A stretch of 64,000 bases of DNA, from NCBI GenBank assembly GCA_015063325.1, contig SVUK01000016.1, positions 1 to 64,000 of the forward strand, in the 5' to 3' direction. Every line of letters begins with the position of its first letter. The first letter of the stretch is position 1. Under the pieces are notes generated by a model. The model worked only from the letters and a program-made list of their open reading frames with translations, made no database searches and was not told the DNA's origin. Position numbers and translations under genes: made by a program. Positions 50,245 through 58,853 of this stretch are shown here, piece by piece. This stretch comes from Oscillospiraceae bacterium (GTDB lineage: Bacteria; Bacillota; Clostridia; Oscillospirales; CAG-272).

Positions 50245-50815
50245 GAGGGGGTAGGCCGCGAGAGGGGAGGAACCTTTTTGGAAAAAGGTTCCTCCCCTCT
50301 CGCGCTCTCTCCTCTTCCAAAAACTTTAAAAAGGGGGCTTTTTGAAGTTTTTGGAAGCGGTTTTCTGTACCGCTCCGGAGATTGTTTGTTTTAAGCCCTT
50401 GTTTATAAAGTTTTTTGCCACTTTTCGCAGAAAAGTTCTTTTATTCCAAAAAAGAGGGTGAGGTGTGGGGACGAGCGCGACCACCGCCTGTGGCGGAAGC
50501 AGGGAGCGCGAGGAGTGCAAATATTCGCTTTCGCGAAGCGAAACGCCGGTGTTCAGCCGGCGAGAATATTGCGTAGTGAGCCGTTTGCGGCGAACGTTGG
50601 CAGCAGGTCGAAATTTCTGCGAGCAGTAATGCGAGCAATAGAAATTTCGGGTACCGCAACAGGAGCAAAGCTCCACGACCTTCTTTCGCGCCAACGGCGC
50701 GAACCTTCCTTGCTTTTTGTTCGCGCTCCGCGCGAAAAGACCTTGGGACTTCGTCCCAAACCCTACTCGCTTTTTTTGAAAAAAGCGAGGCAAAAAACTT
50801 TATTTCTAATATTTT
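50245..50815. repeat. R1 hairpin + R2 module interrupted by R3 (intergenic)
   Basis: R1 palindrome CGCGAGAGGGGAGGAACC with complement (about 50258-50304); R2 begins with AAAAACTTTAAAAAG, continues to GAGGTGTGG (50468), is interrupted by R3 (50469-50663), and resumes with AGCAAAGCTCCACGACC, TTCGCGCCAACGGCGCGAA and TTGGGACTTCGTCCCAA (about 50743-50759). Without R3 the R2 sequence reads continuously. No gene is seen. Confidence 0.88.
50469..50663 (-). mobile_element. R3 element, complete copy (reverse), inserted in R2
   Basis: Exactly 195 bp from GGACGAGCGC to GCAACAGG. It contains the stem GAAATTTCTGCGAGCA/..GCGAGCAATAGAAATTTC, a different stem allele from the copy at 42464. No open reading frame. 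Confidence 0.85.
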
Positions 50816-50838
50816 TAATAAAATTTTAATAAAAACTA

Positions 50839-50867
50839 TTGCAAAACCGAAAAGAGCGTGCTATACT
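50839..50867 (+). promoter_or_regulatory. SigA promoter of rimP-nusA-infB operon
   Basis: TTGCAA (50839-50844), 17 bp, TATACT (50862-50867). Confidence 0.8.
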
Positions 50868-50894
50868 ATGCTATGGTAGAAATGGTAATGAGAG

Positions 50895-50930
50895 GATGAG
50901 GAGTGGGTCAAAAGCCCGCTCATCTTTTTT
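50895..50930 (+). terminator. leader terminator/attenuator of rimP-nusA operon
   Basis: GATGAG..GTGGG, loop TCAAAAG, CCCGCTCATC followed by TTTTTT, beginning about 20 nt after the predicted transcription start and before any gene. Its placement suggests control of the operon by termination, in which NusA itself could take part. Confidence 0.75.
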
Positions 50931-50977
50931 AGCATTTTCCGTTTTCGCCGAAATTCTCAAATTCGGAGGAAAAACCG

Positions 50978-51463
50978 ATGGCAAAACATTCCGGCGGTTC
51001 GGTCGTTGCGGCGGTACGCGCGGCAATCACACCTGTGGTGGAATCTCTCGGGTATTCCATTTGGGATCTGGAATACGTCAAAGAGGGTGCCGACTATTTT
51101 CTGCGCATAACAATTGATTCGCCGAACGGAATCACCATCGACGATTGCGAAACCGTCCACCGCGCCATCGACCCCGTTTTGGACGACGCCGACCCCATTG
51201 AAAGCGCCTACCACTTGGAGGTCAGCTCCCCCGGCATTGAGCGCGATTTGCGCACCGACGAACATTTTGTCGCCTCGGTGGGTGAAAAGGCGGAGCTTCG
51301 CCTGTTTGCCCCGTTGGACGGCGCAAAGGTTTATGTCGGCACTCTCCTGGGGCTTGACGAGGACGGAAACGTCCTTTTGGACGCCGGAAACGGTGAAAAG
51401 TGTATTCCCCGTTCCGCAATCTCGGCGGCAAGAACACTTTTTGACTTTGACGCCGAAAATTAA
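50978..51463 (+). CDS. rimP: ribosome maturation factor RimP
   Basis: A 161-residue 30S assembly factor. VVAAVRAAITPVVESLGYSI, then WDLEYVKEGADYFLRITIDS and the TIDDCETVHRAIDPVLDDAD segment, then EVSSPGIERDLR, are all diagnostic. First gene of rimP-nusA-ylxR-ylxQ-infB. GGAGGAAAAACCG precedes ATG. The 170 bases to nusA are AT-rich with TTGAACCT/TTAAACCT-type short repeats. Confidence 0.96.
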   Translation: MAKHSGGSVVAAVRAAITPVVESLGYSIWDLEYVKEGADYFLRITIDSPNGITIDDCETVHRAIDPVLDDADPIESAYHLEVSSPGIERDLRTDEHFVASVGEKAELRLFAPLDGAKVYVGTLLGLDEDGNVLLDAGNGEKCIPRSAISAARTLFDFDAEN

Positions 51464-51630
51464 AACCCGAAAGTTACTCCCCAAAAAAATTTTAAACTCA
51501 AAAGTTCAAACCTTATAATTGAACCTGAAATTAAAACTGAACCTCAAAATTTAAACCTTTAATAGACTTTAATAAAAAAGTTGAACCTGCGATAAAAAAG
51601 ACAGACGACAGAAAGGATTGGTCACAAAAC

Positions 51631-52692
51631 ATGAATTCAGAATTTTTCACCGCGCTGGAACTGCTGGAAAAAGAGAAAGGAATTCCCGCCGACTACATGA
51701 TCGAAAAGATTGAGGCGGCGCTCATTTCCGCTTATAAAAAGGAATACGGCAACAACAGCAACGTTCGCGTTCTCATCGACCCCGAAAAGAAGGACGTCAA
51801 ACTTCTGCAGCAAAAAGAGGTGGTTGACGTTGTGGAGGATCCCGAAACGCAAATCTCTTTGGAGGACGCGAAAAAGATTGCCAAAAAATATAAAGTCGGC
51901 ATGACGGTGGAAATCGACCTGAAAACCAAGAATTTCCGGCGTCTTTCGGCGGCAGCGGCAAAATCGGTCATCATCCAGGGCATTCGCGAGGGTGAACGTC
52001 GCCGCGCGCAGGAAGCTTATGAGAATAGACACGAGGAAATCATCACCGCCATCGTCCACCGCTACGATCCCGACACCGGAAACGTTGTGGTCGATACCGG
52101 AAACGGCTTTGCCGTTCTGCCGGCGCACGAGCAAATCCCGGGCGAACTTTTCCACGCAGGGGATCAGATTAAAGTGTTTGTTCAGGAAGTCAACCGTGAA
52201 AGCCGCGGTCCGCTGGTCACGCTTTCCCGCATTCATCCGGGACTTGTCCGCCGCCTGTTTGAATTGGAAATTCCCGAAATTGCCGATGGCATCGTCATCA
52301 TCAAAGGCGTGGCTCGCGAAGCAGGTTCACGTTCCAAAATCGCCGTTTATTCGCGCGATCCCGAGGTCGACCCCGTCGGCGCCTGCATCGGTGCGCGCGG
52401 CGCGCGTATCGGCACCATTGTTGACGAGGTGCGCGGCGAGAAGATTGATATTGTAAAATACAGCGAAGAACCGGAAGAGTATATTTCGGCGGCGCTTGCC
52501 CCGGCGGCAATCAAAGCCGTGGTCATGACGGGCGACCGCACCTGCCGCGTTTACGTAGAGCCGGATCAGCTCTCGCTCGCCATTGGTAAAGAGGGGCAAA
52601 ACGCCCGGTTGGCGGCAAGATTGACCGGCTGCAAGATTGACATTAAAGCAGGCGACATTTCCGAAGAGGATCTCGCCACCCAGGCAGAATAA
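51631..52692 (+). CDS. nusA: transcription termination/antitermination protein NusA
   Basis: A 353-residue protein: N-terminal RNA-polymerase-binding domain (NSEFFTALELLEKEKGIPAD), S1 domain (about 135-200), KH1 (GSRSKIAVYSRDPEVDPVGA then CIGARGARI) and KH2 (VYVEPDQLSLAIGKEGQNAR LAARLTG). It lacks the C-terminal acidic repeats found in Proteobacteria, as usual in Firmicutes. GAAAGGATTGGTCACAAAAC precedes ATG. Confidence 0.97.
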   Translation: MNSEFFTALELLEKEKGIPADYMIEKIEAALISAYKKEYGNNSNVRVLIDPEKKDVKLLQQKEVVDVVEDPETQISLEDAKKIAKKYKVGMTVEIDLKTKNFRRLSAAAAKSVIIQGIREGERRRAQEAYENRHEEIITAIVHRYDPDTGNVVVDTGNGFAVLPAHEQIPGELFHAGDQIKVFVQEVNRESRGPLVTLSRIHPGLVRRLFELEIPEIADGIVIIKGVAREAGSRSKIAVYSRDPEVDPVGACIGARGARIGTIVDEVRGEKIDIVKYSEEPEEYISAALAPAAIKAVVMTGDRTCRVYVEPDQLSLAIGKEGQNARLAARLTGCKIDIKAGDISEEDLATQAE

Positions 52693-52697
52693 AAGAT

Positions 52698-52982
52698 ATG
52701 GAACAAAAGGTAAAAAAGATTCCCTTGCGGCAATGCCGCGGATGCCGGGAGCATTTCCCGAAAAGCGAACTGATTCGCGTTCTGCGCAGTCCGGAAGGGG
52801 AGATTTCGCTCGATTTTACCGGGCGGAAGAACGGGAGAGGGGCATATATTTGCCGCAAGCTCTCCTGCCTGCGCAAAGCGCAAAAGGCAAACCGCCTCGG
52901 TCAGGAGCTGGGCGTTCCGATCCCGGAGGAAGTTTATCTTGCGCTGGAGCGCGAATTGGAAGAAACCGATGGAAACGCATAG
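52698..52982 (+). CDS. ylxR: YlxR/RnpM family RNA-binding protein
   Basis: A 94-residue protein. Signature IPLRQCRGCREHFPKSELIR, then GRGAYICRKLSCLRKAQKAN. Members bind RNase P RNA and other RNAs in Firmicutes. It sits 5 bp after nusA and overlaps ylxQ by 14 bases. The short spacing suggests translational coupling from nusA. Confidence 0.95.
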   Translation: MEQKVKKIPLRQCRGCREHFPKSELIRVLRSPEGEISLDFTGRKNGRGAYICRKLSCLRKAQKANRLGQELGVPIPEEVYLALERELEETDGNA

Positions 52983-53292
52983 TGCCCTGCTCGGCGCAAT
53001 CGGAATCTGCCGCAAGGCAGGAAAGCTGATCATCGGGACCGACGCAGTATGCCTCGCTTTGCGCGAAAAGAAAAAACCATGCGGTGTGCTCGCGGCGAAA
53101 GATGTTTCCGAAAATACGTCCAAACGCCTTTCGGATAAATGCGCGAGCTACGGCGTACCGCTTGTCCTGATCGACGAATGCGGCGAGGACCTTTCCGCCG
53201 CCATTGGCAAAGGGGCGAAGACCGCCGCCGTTGCCGTAACCGACGAAAGCCTTTGGAAACTGGTGCTCTCCCGAACGGAAAGGCACGAATAA
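52969..53292 (+). CDS. ylxQ: L7Ae-family ribosomal-protein-like protein YlxQ
   Basis: A 107-residue L7Ae/L30e-fold RNA-binding protein: ALLGAIGICRKAGKLIIGTD, VLAAKDVSENTSKRLSDKCA, and VPLVLIDECGEDLSAAIGKG. Start ATG 52969 lies inside the end of ylxR. It stands in the invariant position between ylxR and infB. Confidence 0.94.
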   Translation: METHSALLGAIGICRKAGKLIIGTDAVCLALREKKKPCGVLAAKDVSENTSKRLSDKCASYGVPLVLIDECGEDLSAAIGKGAKTAAVAVTDESLWKLVLSRTERHE

Positions 53293-53355
53293 ACAAGAAC
53301 AAACGACAATTCTTTTTTGCCGGATCTGCGGTCCGGCATAAACGGAGGAGGATCT

Positions 53356-56268
53356 ATGGCAGAAACGAAAACGCAATTCAAAATCAACAAACTCGCAAAG
53401 GATCTTGGCTTAAAAGCAAAAGATTTGGTCGAACTTTTGGGGAAAATGGGACATGAAGTCACCGCCCAAAAAGCGCTCGAACCGCTCGAATTCGATCTTT
53501 TGTTTGACGCGCTGACCAAGGAGAATCAAATCGCCGATATCGGCTCCTATCTGGACGGTGCGACCTATATCCCCTCCAAGTTGCCGAAACAGGAAAAGAA
53601 GGAGGAGCCGCAGGTCGAAGAGAAAAAGCCGGCACAAACCAAATCCGAGCCGGAAACAGCCGCGCCTGTAAAAAACGAAGCCGCAAAACCGGCAGACTCC
53701 AAAGCGCCTGCCAAGGCAGAAGCGCCCAAAGCAGAACAATCTAAATCGGCGCCTGCTCCAAAAGCGGAAGCTCCCAAGGCAGATACGCAAAAAGCGGAAG
53801 CTCCAAAAGCAGAAGCTCCCAAAACAGGGGCTTCAAAAGCAGAGCAATCCAAACCGGCACCCAAAATGGAGGAATTCAAGCCGACTCCTGCCCCCAAGTC
53901 TGCTCCGGCTCCGGTTCGCCCGGCACAGCAGGCTCCGCAAACCCGTCCGCAGAACGGTTTTGCCGCAGGATCTCCCCGTCCGGGTTACGGACAGGGGCAA
54001 TCGCAAAGACCGACCGGCGTGCAGGGACAGCGCCCGGCAAACGGAATGCAATCCGCAAGACCGGCGCCCACCGGCGGTTTTTCGCAGCGTCCGGGTTCGG
54101 GCTTCGGCTCCGGCATCGGCGCAACGGGTTACGGTATCGGCAATCCCAACCAGCGTCCGCCGCAGAAAAAGCAATCCCAGCGGCGCCCGGGCGGAGATAA
54201 GGACGATCATATTCCGAGCGGTCCGAAGGATACGTTCAAAGCAAAAGAGATCGTGCGCGGCGCGTCTTCCGCCGTCAATCCGGACGGAACGCGCAAAGGT
54301 CCTCGCGTGGTAGACACGCGCGGCTCCGAGGACGTCAACCTCTCCAAATACGACGAACGCCTGGATTCCTTTGTTTCCGAGCGCGAACAAAATCTGCGCG
54401 GCGGCAACCAACGCCTGAAAAAGCAGAACAACCAGCAAAACGGCGCTCAACCGTTCGGTAAAGGCAAACCTGCCCACGGCAAAAAAGGAAAAGGCGCACC
54501 GAGCGCGCCCACAACCGTTCGCCCGACGGCAATCGAACTGCCCGACGAGATTATGGTCGGTCAGCTTGCTTCGCGCCTGATGGTCACAGCAGGAGAAGTT
54601 GTGAAAAAACTGATGATGATGGGCATGATGGTCACCGTCAACCAGGTCATCGAATATGACTATGCGGCGCTGGTCGCCGAAGAATTCGGCGTTACCGCAT
54701 CGCATGAAGTGGTGGTCAGCATTGAGGAAAAACTCTTTGACGACGCCGCCGACGCCGAGGAAAATCTTGTTTCTCGCGCTCCGGTCGTCTGCGTTATGGG
54801 TCACGTTGACCACGGCAAGACCTCGATTTTGGACGCCATTCGCCATACGCAGGTCACCGCCGGCGAGGCAGGCGGTATCACCCAGCACATCGGCGCCTAC
54901 CGCGTAAAAGTGAAAGGGAGAGAAATCACCTTCCTTGACACGCCGGGACACGAGGCGTTCACCGCCATGCGTGCGCGCGGCGCCATGGCAACCGATATTG
55001 CCATTCTGGTCGTGGCGGCGGACGACGGCGTCATGCCGCAAACGGTAGAGGCAATCAACCATGCCAAAGCCGCCGGCATTGACATTGTTGTTGCCATCAA
55101 CAAAATGGATAAACCCGGAGCAAACCCCGAAAATATCAAACAGGAACTCACCAAATACGACCTGGTACCCGAGGAATGGGGCGGCGACGTGATCTGCGTT
55201 CCCGTCTCGGCGCTCACCGGTCAGGGAATTGACGACCTCTTGGAAAGCGTTCTGCTGGTAGCCGACGTCAAAGAGCTCAAAGCCAATCCCAACCGCCGCG
55301 CCAAAGGTATCGTCATCGAAGCAAAGCTGGATCGCGGACGCGGTCCGGTGGCAACCGTACTGGTACAAAACGGAACCCTGCACGCCGGCGACATTATCAT
55401 TGCCGGTTCGGCAGTCGGGCGCGTGCGTTCCATGACCGACCACAACGGAAAATCGCTGAAGGAAGCGGCGCCCTCGGTGCCGGTGGAGATTACCGGACTT
55501 GCCGAAGTTCCCTCTTCGGGCGACGAATTCCAGGCGGTTGAAGACGAGCGCATGGCAAGAACGCTTGCCGACCAGCGCCGCGATAAAGTAAAGGAAGATT
55601 CCTTCCGTGCCAACGCGCGCGCCAGCCTGAATGATTTGTTCGACCAGATTTCGGACGGCGTCAAGAATTTGAATATCATCGTCAAAGCCGACGTGGGCGG
55701 TTCGGTAGAAGCCGTGAAGCAGTCGCTTGAAAAGCTCTCCAACGAGGAAGTCAAGGTCCGCGTCATCCACGCGGCGGCAGGCGGAATCACCGAGGGAGAC
55801 GTCACCTTTGCGGCGGCTTCCAACGCCATTATCGTTGGATTTAACGTTCGTCCCGACAAGATGGCGCTGGATAGCGCCGAGCGGCAGAACGTGGAAATTC
55901 GCACCTACCGCGTCATTTACGAGTGCATTGAGGAAATTGAGGCGGCAATGAAAGGTATGCTTGCGCCCAAATTCCGCGAAAATCTTTTGGGGCATGCCGA
56001 GGTACGTCAGACCATTCATGTTCCCAATATCGGCACCATCGCCGGCTCCTATGTTCAGGACGGCAAGATCACCCGTCAATCGCAGATCCGCGTGGTGCGT
56101 GACGGCGTTGTGATTTTTGAGGATAAGATTTCCTCGCTGCGCCGGTTCAAGGACGACGTAAAAGAAGTCGCCTCCGGCTACGAATGCGGCGTCGGACTGG
56201 AAAAGTTCAACGACATCAAAGTCGGCGACGTCCTCGAAGCCTTCGTCATGGAGGAAGTAAAACAGTAA
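53356..56268 (+). CDS. infB: translation initiation factor IF-2
   Basis: A 970-residue GTPase that places initiator tRNA on the 30S subunit. Residues 1-55 IF2_N ([20 protein letters not shown]). Residues about 80-380 are a low-complexity linker rich in KAEAPKA and then Gly/Gln/Arg/Pro. A second IF2_N lies at about 395-450 ([20 protein letters not shown]). G domain from about 475: GHVDHGKTS (G1), DTPGHEAF (G3), NKMDKPG (G4), SAL (G5). Domain II and the tRNA-binding C domain follow to [23 protein letters not shown] 53356 follows AACGGAGGAGGATCT. The linker is longer than in most relatives. Confidence 0.97.
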   Translation: MAETKTQFKINKLAKDLGLKAKDLVELLGKMGHEVTAQKALEPLEFDLLFDALTKENQIADIGSYLDGATYIPSKLPKQEKKEEPQVEEKKPAQTKSEPETAAPVKNEAAKPADSKAPAKAEAPKAEQSKSAPAPKAEAPKADTQKAEAPKAEAPKTGASKAEQSKPAPKMEEFKPTPAPKSAPAPVRPAQQAPQTRPQNGFAAGSPRPGYGQGQSQRPTGVQGQRPANGMQSARPAPTGGFSQRPGSGFGSGIGATGYGIGNPNQRPPQKKQSQRRPGGDKDDHIPSGPKDTFKAKEIVRGASSAVNPDGTRKGPRVVDTRGSEDVNLSKYDERLDSFVSEREQNLRGGNQRLKKQNNQQNGAQPFGKGKPAHGKKGKGAPSAPTTVRPTAIELPDEIMVGQLASRLMVTAGEVVKKLMMMGMMVTVNQVIEYDYAALVAEEFGVTASHEVVVSIEEKLFDDAADAEENLVSRAPVVCVMGHVDHGKTSILDAIRHTQVTAGEAGGITQHIGAYRVKVKGREITFLDTPGHEAFTAMRARGAMATDIAILVVAADDGVMPQTVEAINHAKAAGIDIVVAINKMDKPGANPENIKQELTKYDLVPEEWGGDVICVPVSALTGQGIDDLLESVLLVADVKELKANPNRRAKGIVIEAKLDRGRGPVATVLVQNGTLHAGDIIIAGSAVGRVRSMTDHNGKSLKEAAPSVPVEITGLAEVPSSGDEFQAVEDERMARTLADQRRDKVKEDSFRANARASLNDLFDQISDGVKNLNIIVKADVGGSVEAVKQSLEKLSNEEVKVRVIHAAAGGITEGDVTFAAASNAIIVGFNVRPDKMALDSAERQNVEIRTYRVIYECIEEIEAAMKGMLAPKFRENLLGHAEVRQTIHVPNIGTIAGSYVQDGKITRQSQIRVVRDGVVIFEDKISSLRRFKDDVKEVASGYECGVGLEKFNDIKVGDVLEAFVMEEVKQ

Positions 56269-56269
56269 A

Positions 56270-56370
56270 GCAAGGAATGTTCGCGCTTCGCGCGAAAAGA
56301 CCTCGGGACTTCGTCCCGAACCCTACGAGCTTTTTTAGAAAAAAGCTCGGCAAAAAACTTTTGAAAAAAT
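56270..56370. repeat. R2 module, short form (intergenic)
   Basis: TTCGCGCTTCGCGCGAA, TCGGGACTTCGTCCCGA (about 56303-56319), an AGCTTTTTTAGAAAAAAGCT hairpin, then CGGCAAAAAACTTTTG. It separates infB from the Nudix gene. Confidence 0.85.
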
Positions 56371-56390
56371 CAGGAAGGGGGTAACCGCCA

Positions 56391-56810
56391 ATGAAACATG
56401 AAAAATCCTGCGGCGCGCTGGTTTTGCGGCGCGGCGAGGACGGCAAGGATTATATTTTGATGATCCGGCATCGCCGCGGCGGTCACCGCTCCTTCCCAAA
56501 AGGGCACATGGAGGCAGGCGAAACCGAGATCATGACCGCCATCCGCGAGGTTTACGAGGAAACCGCCGTGCAGGTGCAAATCCATTCCGGCTTCCGCGAA
56601 ACGGTCCACTATTCCCCAATGCCCGGCGTGCAAAAAGAAGTCGTCTATTTCTTAACGCGCACCGAGCAAACCACCATCATTCCGCGCGTCGGCGAAATTG
56701 CCGAAGTGGAATGGGTGCCGCTCGAAAAAGCCGAATCCTGCCTGACGCATGAAAACGACAAAACCGTCCTGCGCGCCGCCATTGCGCGTCTGCAAAGCAC
56801 ACCTGCCTGA
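56391..56810 (+). CDS. Nudix hydrolase (Ap4A hydrolase-like)
   Basis: A 139-residue enzyme. The Nudix box GHMEAGETEIMTAIREVYEE (about 44-63) is complete, with REVYEET as the metal-binding helix. The start SCGALVLRRGEDGKDYILMI and FPKGHME resemble the diadenosine-tetraphosphate/mRNA-cap type subgroup. AGGAAGGGGGTAACCGCCA precedes ATG. Substrate is inferred only. Confidence 0.92.
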   Translation: MKHEKSCGALVLRRGEDGKDYILMIRHRRGGHRSFPKGHMEAGETEIMTAIREVYEETAVQVQIHSGFRETVHYSPMPGVQKEVVYFLTRTEQTTIIPRVGEIAEVEWVPLEKAESCLTHENDKTVLRAAIARLQSTPA

Positions 56811-56817
56811 ATTTTGC

Positions 56818-56844
56818 ACAAAAATTCCGCCTTCTTCATAAACT
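56818..56844 (+). promoter_or_regulatory. candidate SigE/SigK-type promoter of spoVM
   Basis: ACA (56818-56820), 16 bp, CATAAACT (56837-56844). It lies immediately after the Nudix stop codon. The octamer is identical to that before the Cys-rich micro-protein. Confidence 0.6.
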
Positions 56845-56888
56845 GGGAGCAAGAAAAACATTCGGTTTTCGGAAGGAGGAATCCCAAG

Positions 56889-56981
56889 GTGAAAGTTCTC
56901 GTTTGGAAAGCTCCAAAATTCCTGCGTCCCATTTTCAAAAAGCTGTTCGGCAATCGCAAACCGCGCAAAAAGCGAAAATAA
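56889..56981 (+). CDS. spoVM: stage V sporulation protein M (SpoVM)
   Basis: A 30-residue amphipathic peptide, (V/M)KVLVWKAPKFLRPIFKKL then FGNRKPRKKRK, starting at GTG 56889 with GGAAGGAGG upstream. It aligns with Bacillus SpoVM over MKxxxxKxPKFLxxIxxxxxG, including Pro9, needed for recognition of the convex forespore membrane and recruitment of SpoIVA. The C-terminal tail is longer and more basic than in Bacillus (26 residues). A CATAAACT box lies upstream. Very short genes of this kind are easily missed. Confidence 0.85.
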   Translation: MKVLVWKAPKFLRPIFKKLFGNRKPRKKRK

Positions 56982-57028
56982 TTCGCCCCATCTCTGCATG
57001 AAACCAAAAAAGAAAGGATGAAAAAGCA

Positions 57029-57250
57029 ATGAAATATAAGATTCGCCTCGACACCTTGTCCGATGTCAACAACTTCGTCAAGATCGCGTCCGCCTACCCG
57101 GGAAAGATCACCCTGACCGATGGAGATAACTTCACCGTCAACGGCAAATCGCTCTTGGGCGCCATGTACACCATGGAGTGGGACAACGTTTATTGCACCT
57201 CCGATAAGGAGATCTACCACCTCATCAAAGACTTTGTAGAAGAAGAATAA
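57029..57250 (+). CDS. HPr-like protein lacking the phosphorylation histidine
   Basis: A 73-residue protein: MKYKIRLDTLSDVNNFVKIA, then FTVNGKSLLGAMYTMEWDNV, VYCTSDKEIYHLIKDFVEEE. The fold pattern beta-alpha-beta-beta-alpha-beta-alpha and the NGKSLLG segment match PTS HPr, but the HAR active site with His15 is missing (SAYPGKI instead). Such HPr-like proteins are frequent in Clostridia and of unknown role. GAAAGGATGAAAAAGCA precedes ATG. It follows spoVM by 47 bp and ends at a strong terminator. Confidence 0.8.
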   Translation: MKYKIRLDTLSDVNNFVKIASAYPGKITLTDGDNFTVNGKSLLGAMYTMEWDNVYCTSDKEIYHLIKDFVEEE

Positions 57251-57267
57251 AATTACAAAAAAAACAA

Positions 57268-57306
57268 ACGCGAGGGGAGCCCTTTTGAAAAAGGCTCCCC
57301 TCGCGT
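57268..57306. terminator. R1-type terminator after HPr-like gene
   Basis: ACGCGAGGGGAGCC, loop, GGCTCCCCTCGCGT; a short R1 form. Confidence 0.88.
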
Positions 57307-57339
57307 ATTATTTTTCGTTACAAAAAGACATGGAAAAGC

Positions 57340-57720
57340 AAGGAAGGTTCGCGCAAAGCGCGAAAAAAGACCTTGAGGCTTTGTTCCTGTTGCGGTGCCC
57401 GAAATTCCTTTTTGCTCGCATTGCTGCTCGCAGAAATTTCGACCGCTGCCAACGTTCGCCGCAAACGGCTCACTACGCAATATTCTCGCCGGCTGAACAC
57501 CGGCGTTTCGCTACGCGAAAGCGAATATTTGCACTCCTCGCGCTCCCTGCTTCCGCCACGGGCGGTAGTCGCGCTCGTCCCCTCAAACTCCGCCAGCTTT
57601 TTTGTAAAAAAGCTGGGCAAAAAACTTTATAAATAAAGGCTGAAAACAAATCCTATCCGGAGCCGTGCAGAAAACCGCTTTCAAAAACTCCAAACCCTTG
57701 GTTGGAGGTTTTAAAAAGAG
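57340..57720. repeat. R2 module interrupted by R3 (intergenic)
   Basis: R2 starts with GGTTCGCGC..GCGCGAA, then GACCTTGAGGCTTTG is broken by R3 (57386-57580) exactly in the loop of the TTGAGGC/GCCTCAA stem and resumes with CCTCAAACTCCGCC. AGCTTTTTTGTAAAAAAGCT and CAAAAAACTTTATAA follow, then the CTTTCAAAAACTCC segment. No gene is seen. Confidence 0.85.
57386..57580 (+). mobile_element. R3 element, complete copy (forward), inserted in R2
   Basis: 195 bp from CCTGTTGCGG to GCTCGTCC, the same length as the reverse copy at 50469-50663, sharing its GCTCGCA..GAAATTTC stem type. Coding capacity none. Confidence 0.85.
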
Positions 57721-57721
57721 A

Positions 57722-57775
57722 GGGGGTTGGGGGAGGGGAGAAACTTTTTGCAAAAAAGTTTCTCCCCTCCCCCAA
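57722..57775. terminator. R1 hairpin downstream of lipoprotein gene
   Basis: GGGGGAGGGGAGAAACTTTTT, GCA, and complement, 17 bases beyond the minus-strand stop at 57792. Confidence 0.85.
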
Positions 57776-57791
57776 GGTCTACCCCCTCCCC

Positions 57792-58457
57792 TTACAAAAC
57801 CCAGCTATTCAACTTCCAACCGGTGGGGGTAGAAAGGAGACGGAAAGATTTGGTTTCGGTTTTGGAAGGCTCGGAGAGCAGGTGCGCCTTGATGGTCAAA
57901 ACGACCGAGGTTTTGGAGGACGAGCGACTGTTGACGGTAAGCGAATTGTAATCAAAGACAAGGGAACGCTCGCGAATGGCGTCGAAATCGGGGTCCAGCT
58001 CGGAGCGACGTAGCTGATAGAGCCGATCGTCCTGTTCGACGAAATAGGGTTTGCTGACCAGAACGGCAGAAGGGGTTGCGTCCGACGAAACGCCCTCGAA
58101 CGCGGCGGCAAACAAAGGAGAAATGCAGGACGAAGAATAAACGCGAAGCGCAGCCGCTTTGATATGCTCAATCGACTGAAATTTGGAATGTTCCACATCC
58201 ACCACGTCGTAGAGCGAGAGCGATTCGGGAACTTCGCGGTAAAGGTCGGCGTTTTCGGGCGCAGAGCTGTCAAAAACGGGGAGCCCGGCGCCGAAAAAGA
58301 CCTCGTTGATCTCGGGCGCGGCTTCCAAAAGAGCGATCACATCGGCGCGCAAATCTTCCGCCGTGGGCGCGCCTGAACACGCGCAAAACACCGCCGGCAC
58401 CGCCAAAATCAGCGCCAGCAAAACGCAAAGAAACGCAACCCGTCTTTTTCGCGGCAT
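57792..58457 (-). CDS. lipoprotein of unknown function
   Basis: A 221-residue protein. ATG 58457 is chosen because AAGGAG lies 7 bases upstream. The signal peptide ends at FCAC (Cys27, followed by SGAP). The mature domain starts EDLRADVIALLEAAPEINEV and carries YDVVDVEHSKFQSIEHIKAA and SEPSKTETKSFRLLSTPTGW; the latter resembles the last strands of small DUF4878/NTF2-like lipoproteins, but I do not assign it. Followed by an R1 hairpin. Confidence 0.8.
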   Translation of the reverse strand: MPRKRRVAFLCVLLALILAVPAVFCACSGAPTAEDLRADVIALLEAAPEINEVFFGAGLPVFDSSAPENADLYREVPESLSLYDVVDVEHSKFQSIEHIKAAALRVYSSSCISPLFAAAFEGVSSDATPSAVLVSKPYFVEQDDRLYQLRRSELDPDFDAIRERSLVFDYNSLTVNSRSSSKTSVVLTIKAHLLSEPSKTETKSFRLLSTPTGWKLNSWVL

Positions 58458-58478
58458 AATAATTCTCCTTTTCAAAAA

Positions 58479-58853
58479 TCACGCATCAACATTTAGGATT
58501 TGGCACATTCCAATTTCCTTTAATATCCGATTGCAAACGCTTTCAAAATCGTTGTTAATTTCATAATTGGTAATTCTCAAAACAGAAATTCCGGAATCTT
58601 TCAAAACGGTATCTCTCGTAACGTCTTTTTCTTTATTTTCTTCTTTTCCGTGTTGAAATCCGTCTATTTCAATCACAAGTTGCTTTTCTGCAATGTAAAA
58701 ATCAACGATATAATTACCAATCACCTTTTGGCGATGAACGGTGATTGGTAATTTTTTCAAAAAATCATACCAAATTTTCTTTTCTTCTTTGGTCATGTTT
58801 TTTCGCAAATGCTGGGCAACGCCCTTCAATTTGGGATTGCACTGTTTTTTCAT
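58479..58853 (-). CDS. DUF559 family protein (Vsr/REase-like endonuclease fold)
   Basis: A 124-residue protein. KGVAQHLRKNMTKEEKKIWY and FLKKLPITVHRQKVIGNYIV open it; DFYIAEKQLVIEIDGFQHG carries the D..ExD catalytic pattern, and ILRITNYEINNDFESVCNRI ends it, all typical of DUF559. Family members resemble very-short-patch repair endonucleases, are often near repeats or transposons, and have no proven function. AAGGAAGAAAA precedes ATG. It is AT-richer than its neighbours, suggesting mobility, and sits next to a large repeat field. Confidence 0.9.
   Translation of the reverse strand: MKKQCNPKLKGVAQHLRKNMTKEEKKIWYDFLKKLPITVHRQKVIGNYIVDFYIAEKQLVIEIDGFQHGKEENKEKDVTRDTVLKDSGISVLRITNYEINNDFESVCNRILKEIGMCQILNVDA

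Noticed and set aside
53833..56079. A 748-codon open frame antisense to infB
   Set aside because: IF-2 on the + strand has all GTPase motifs; the antisense frame is a shadow from GC-rich codon use.
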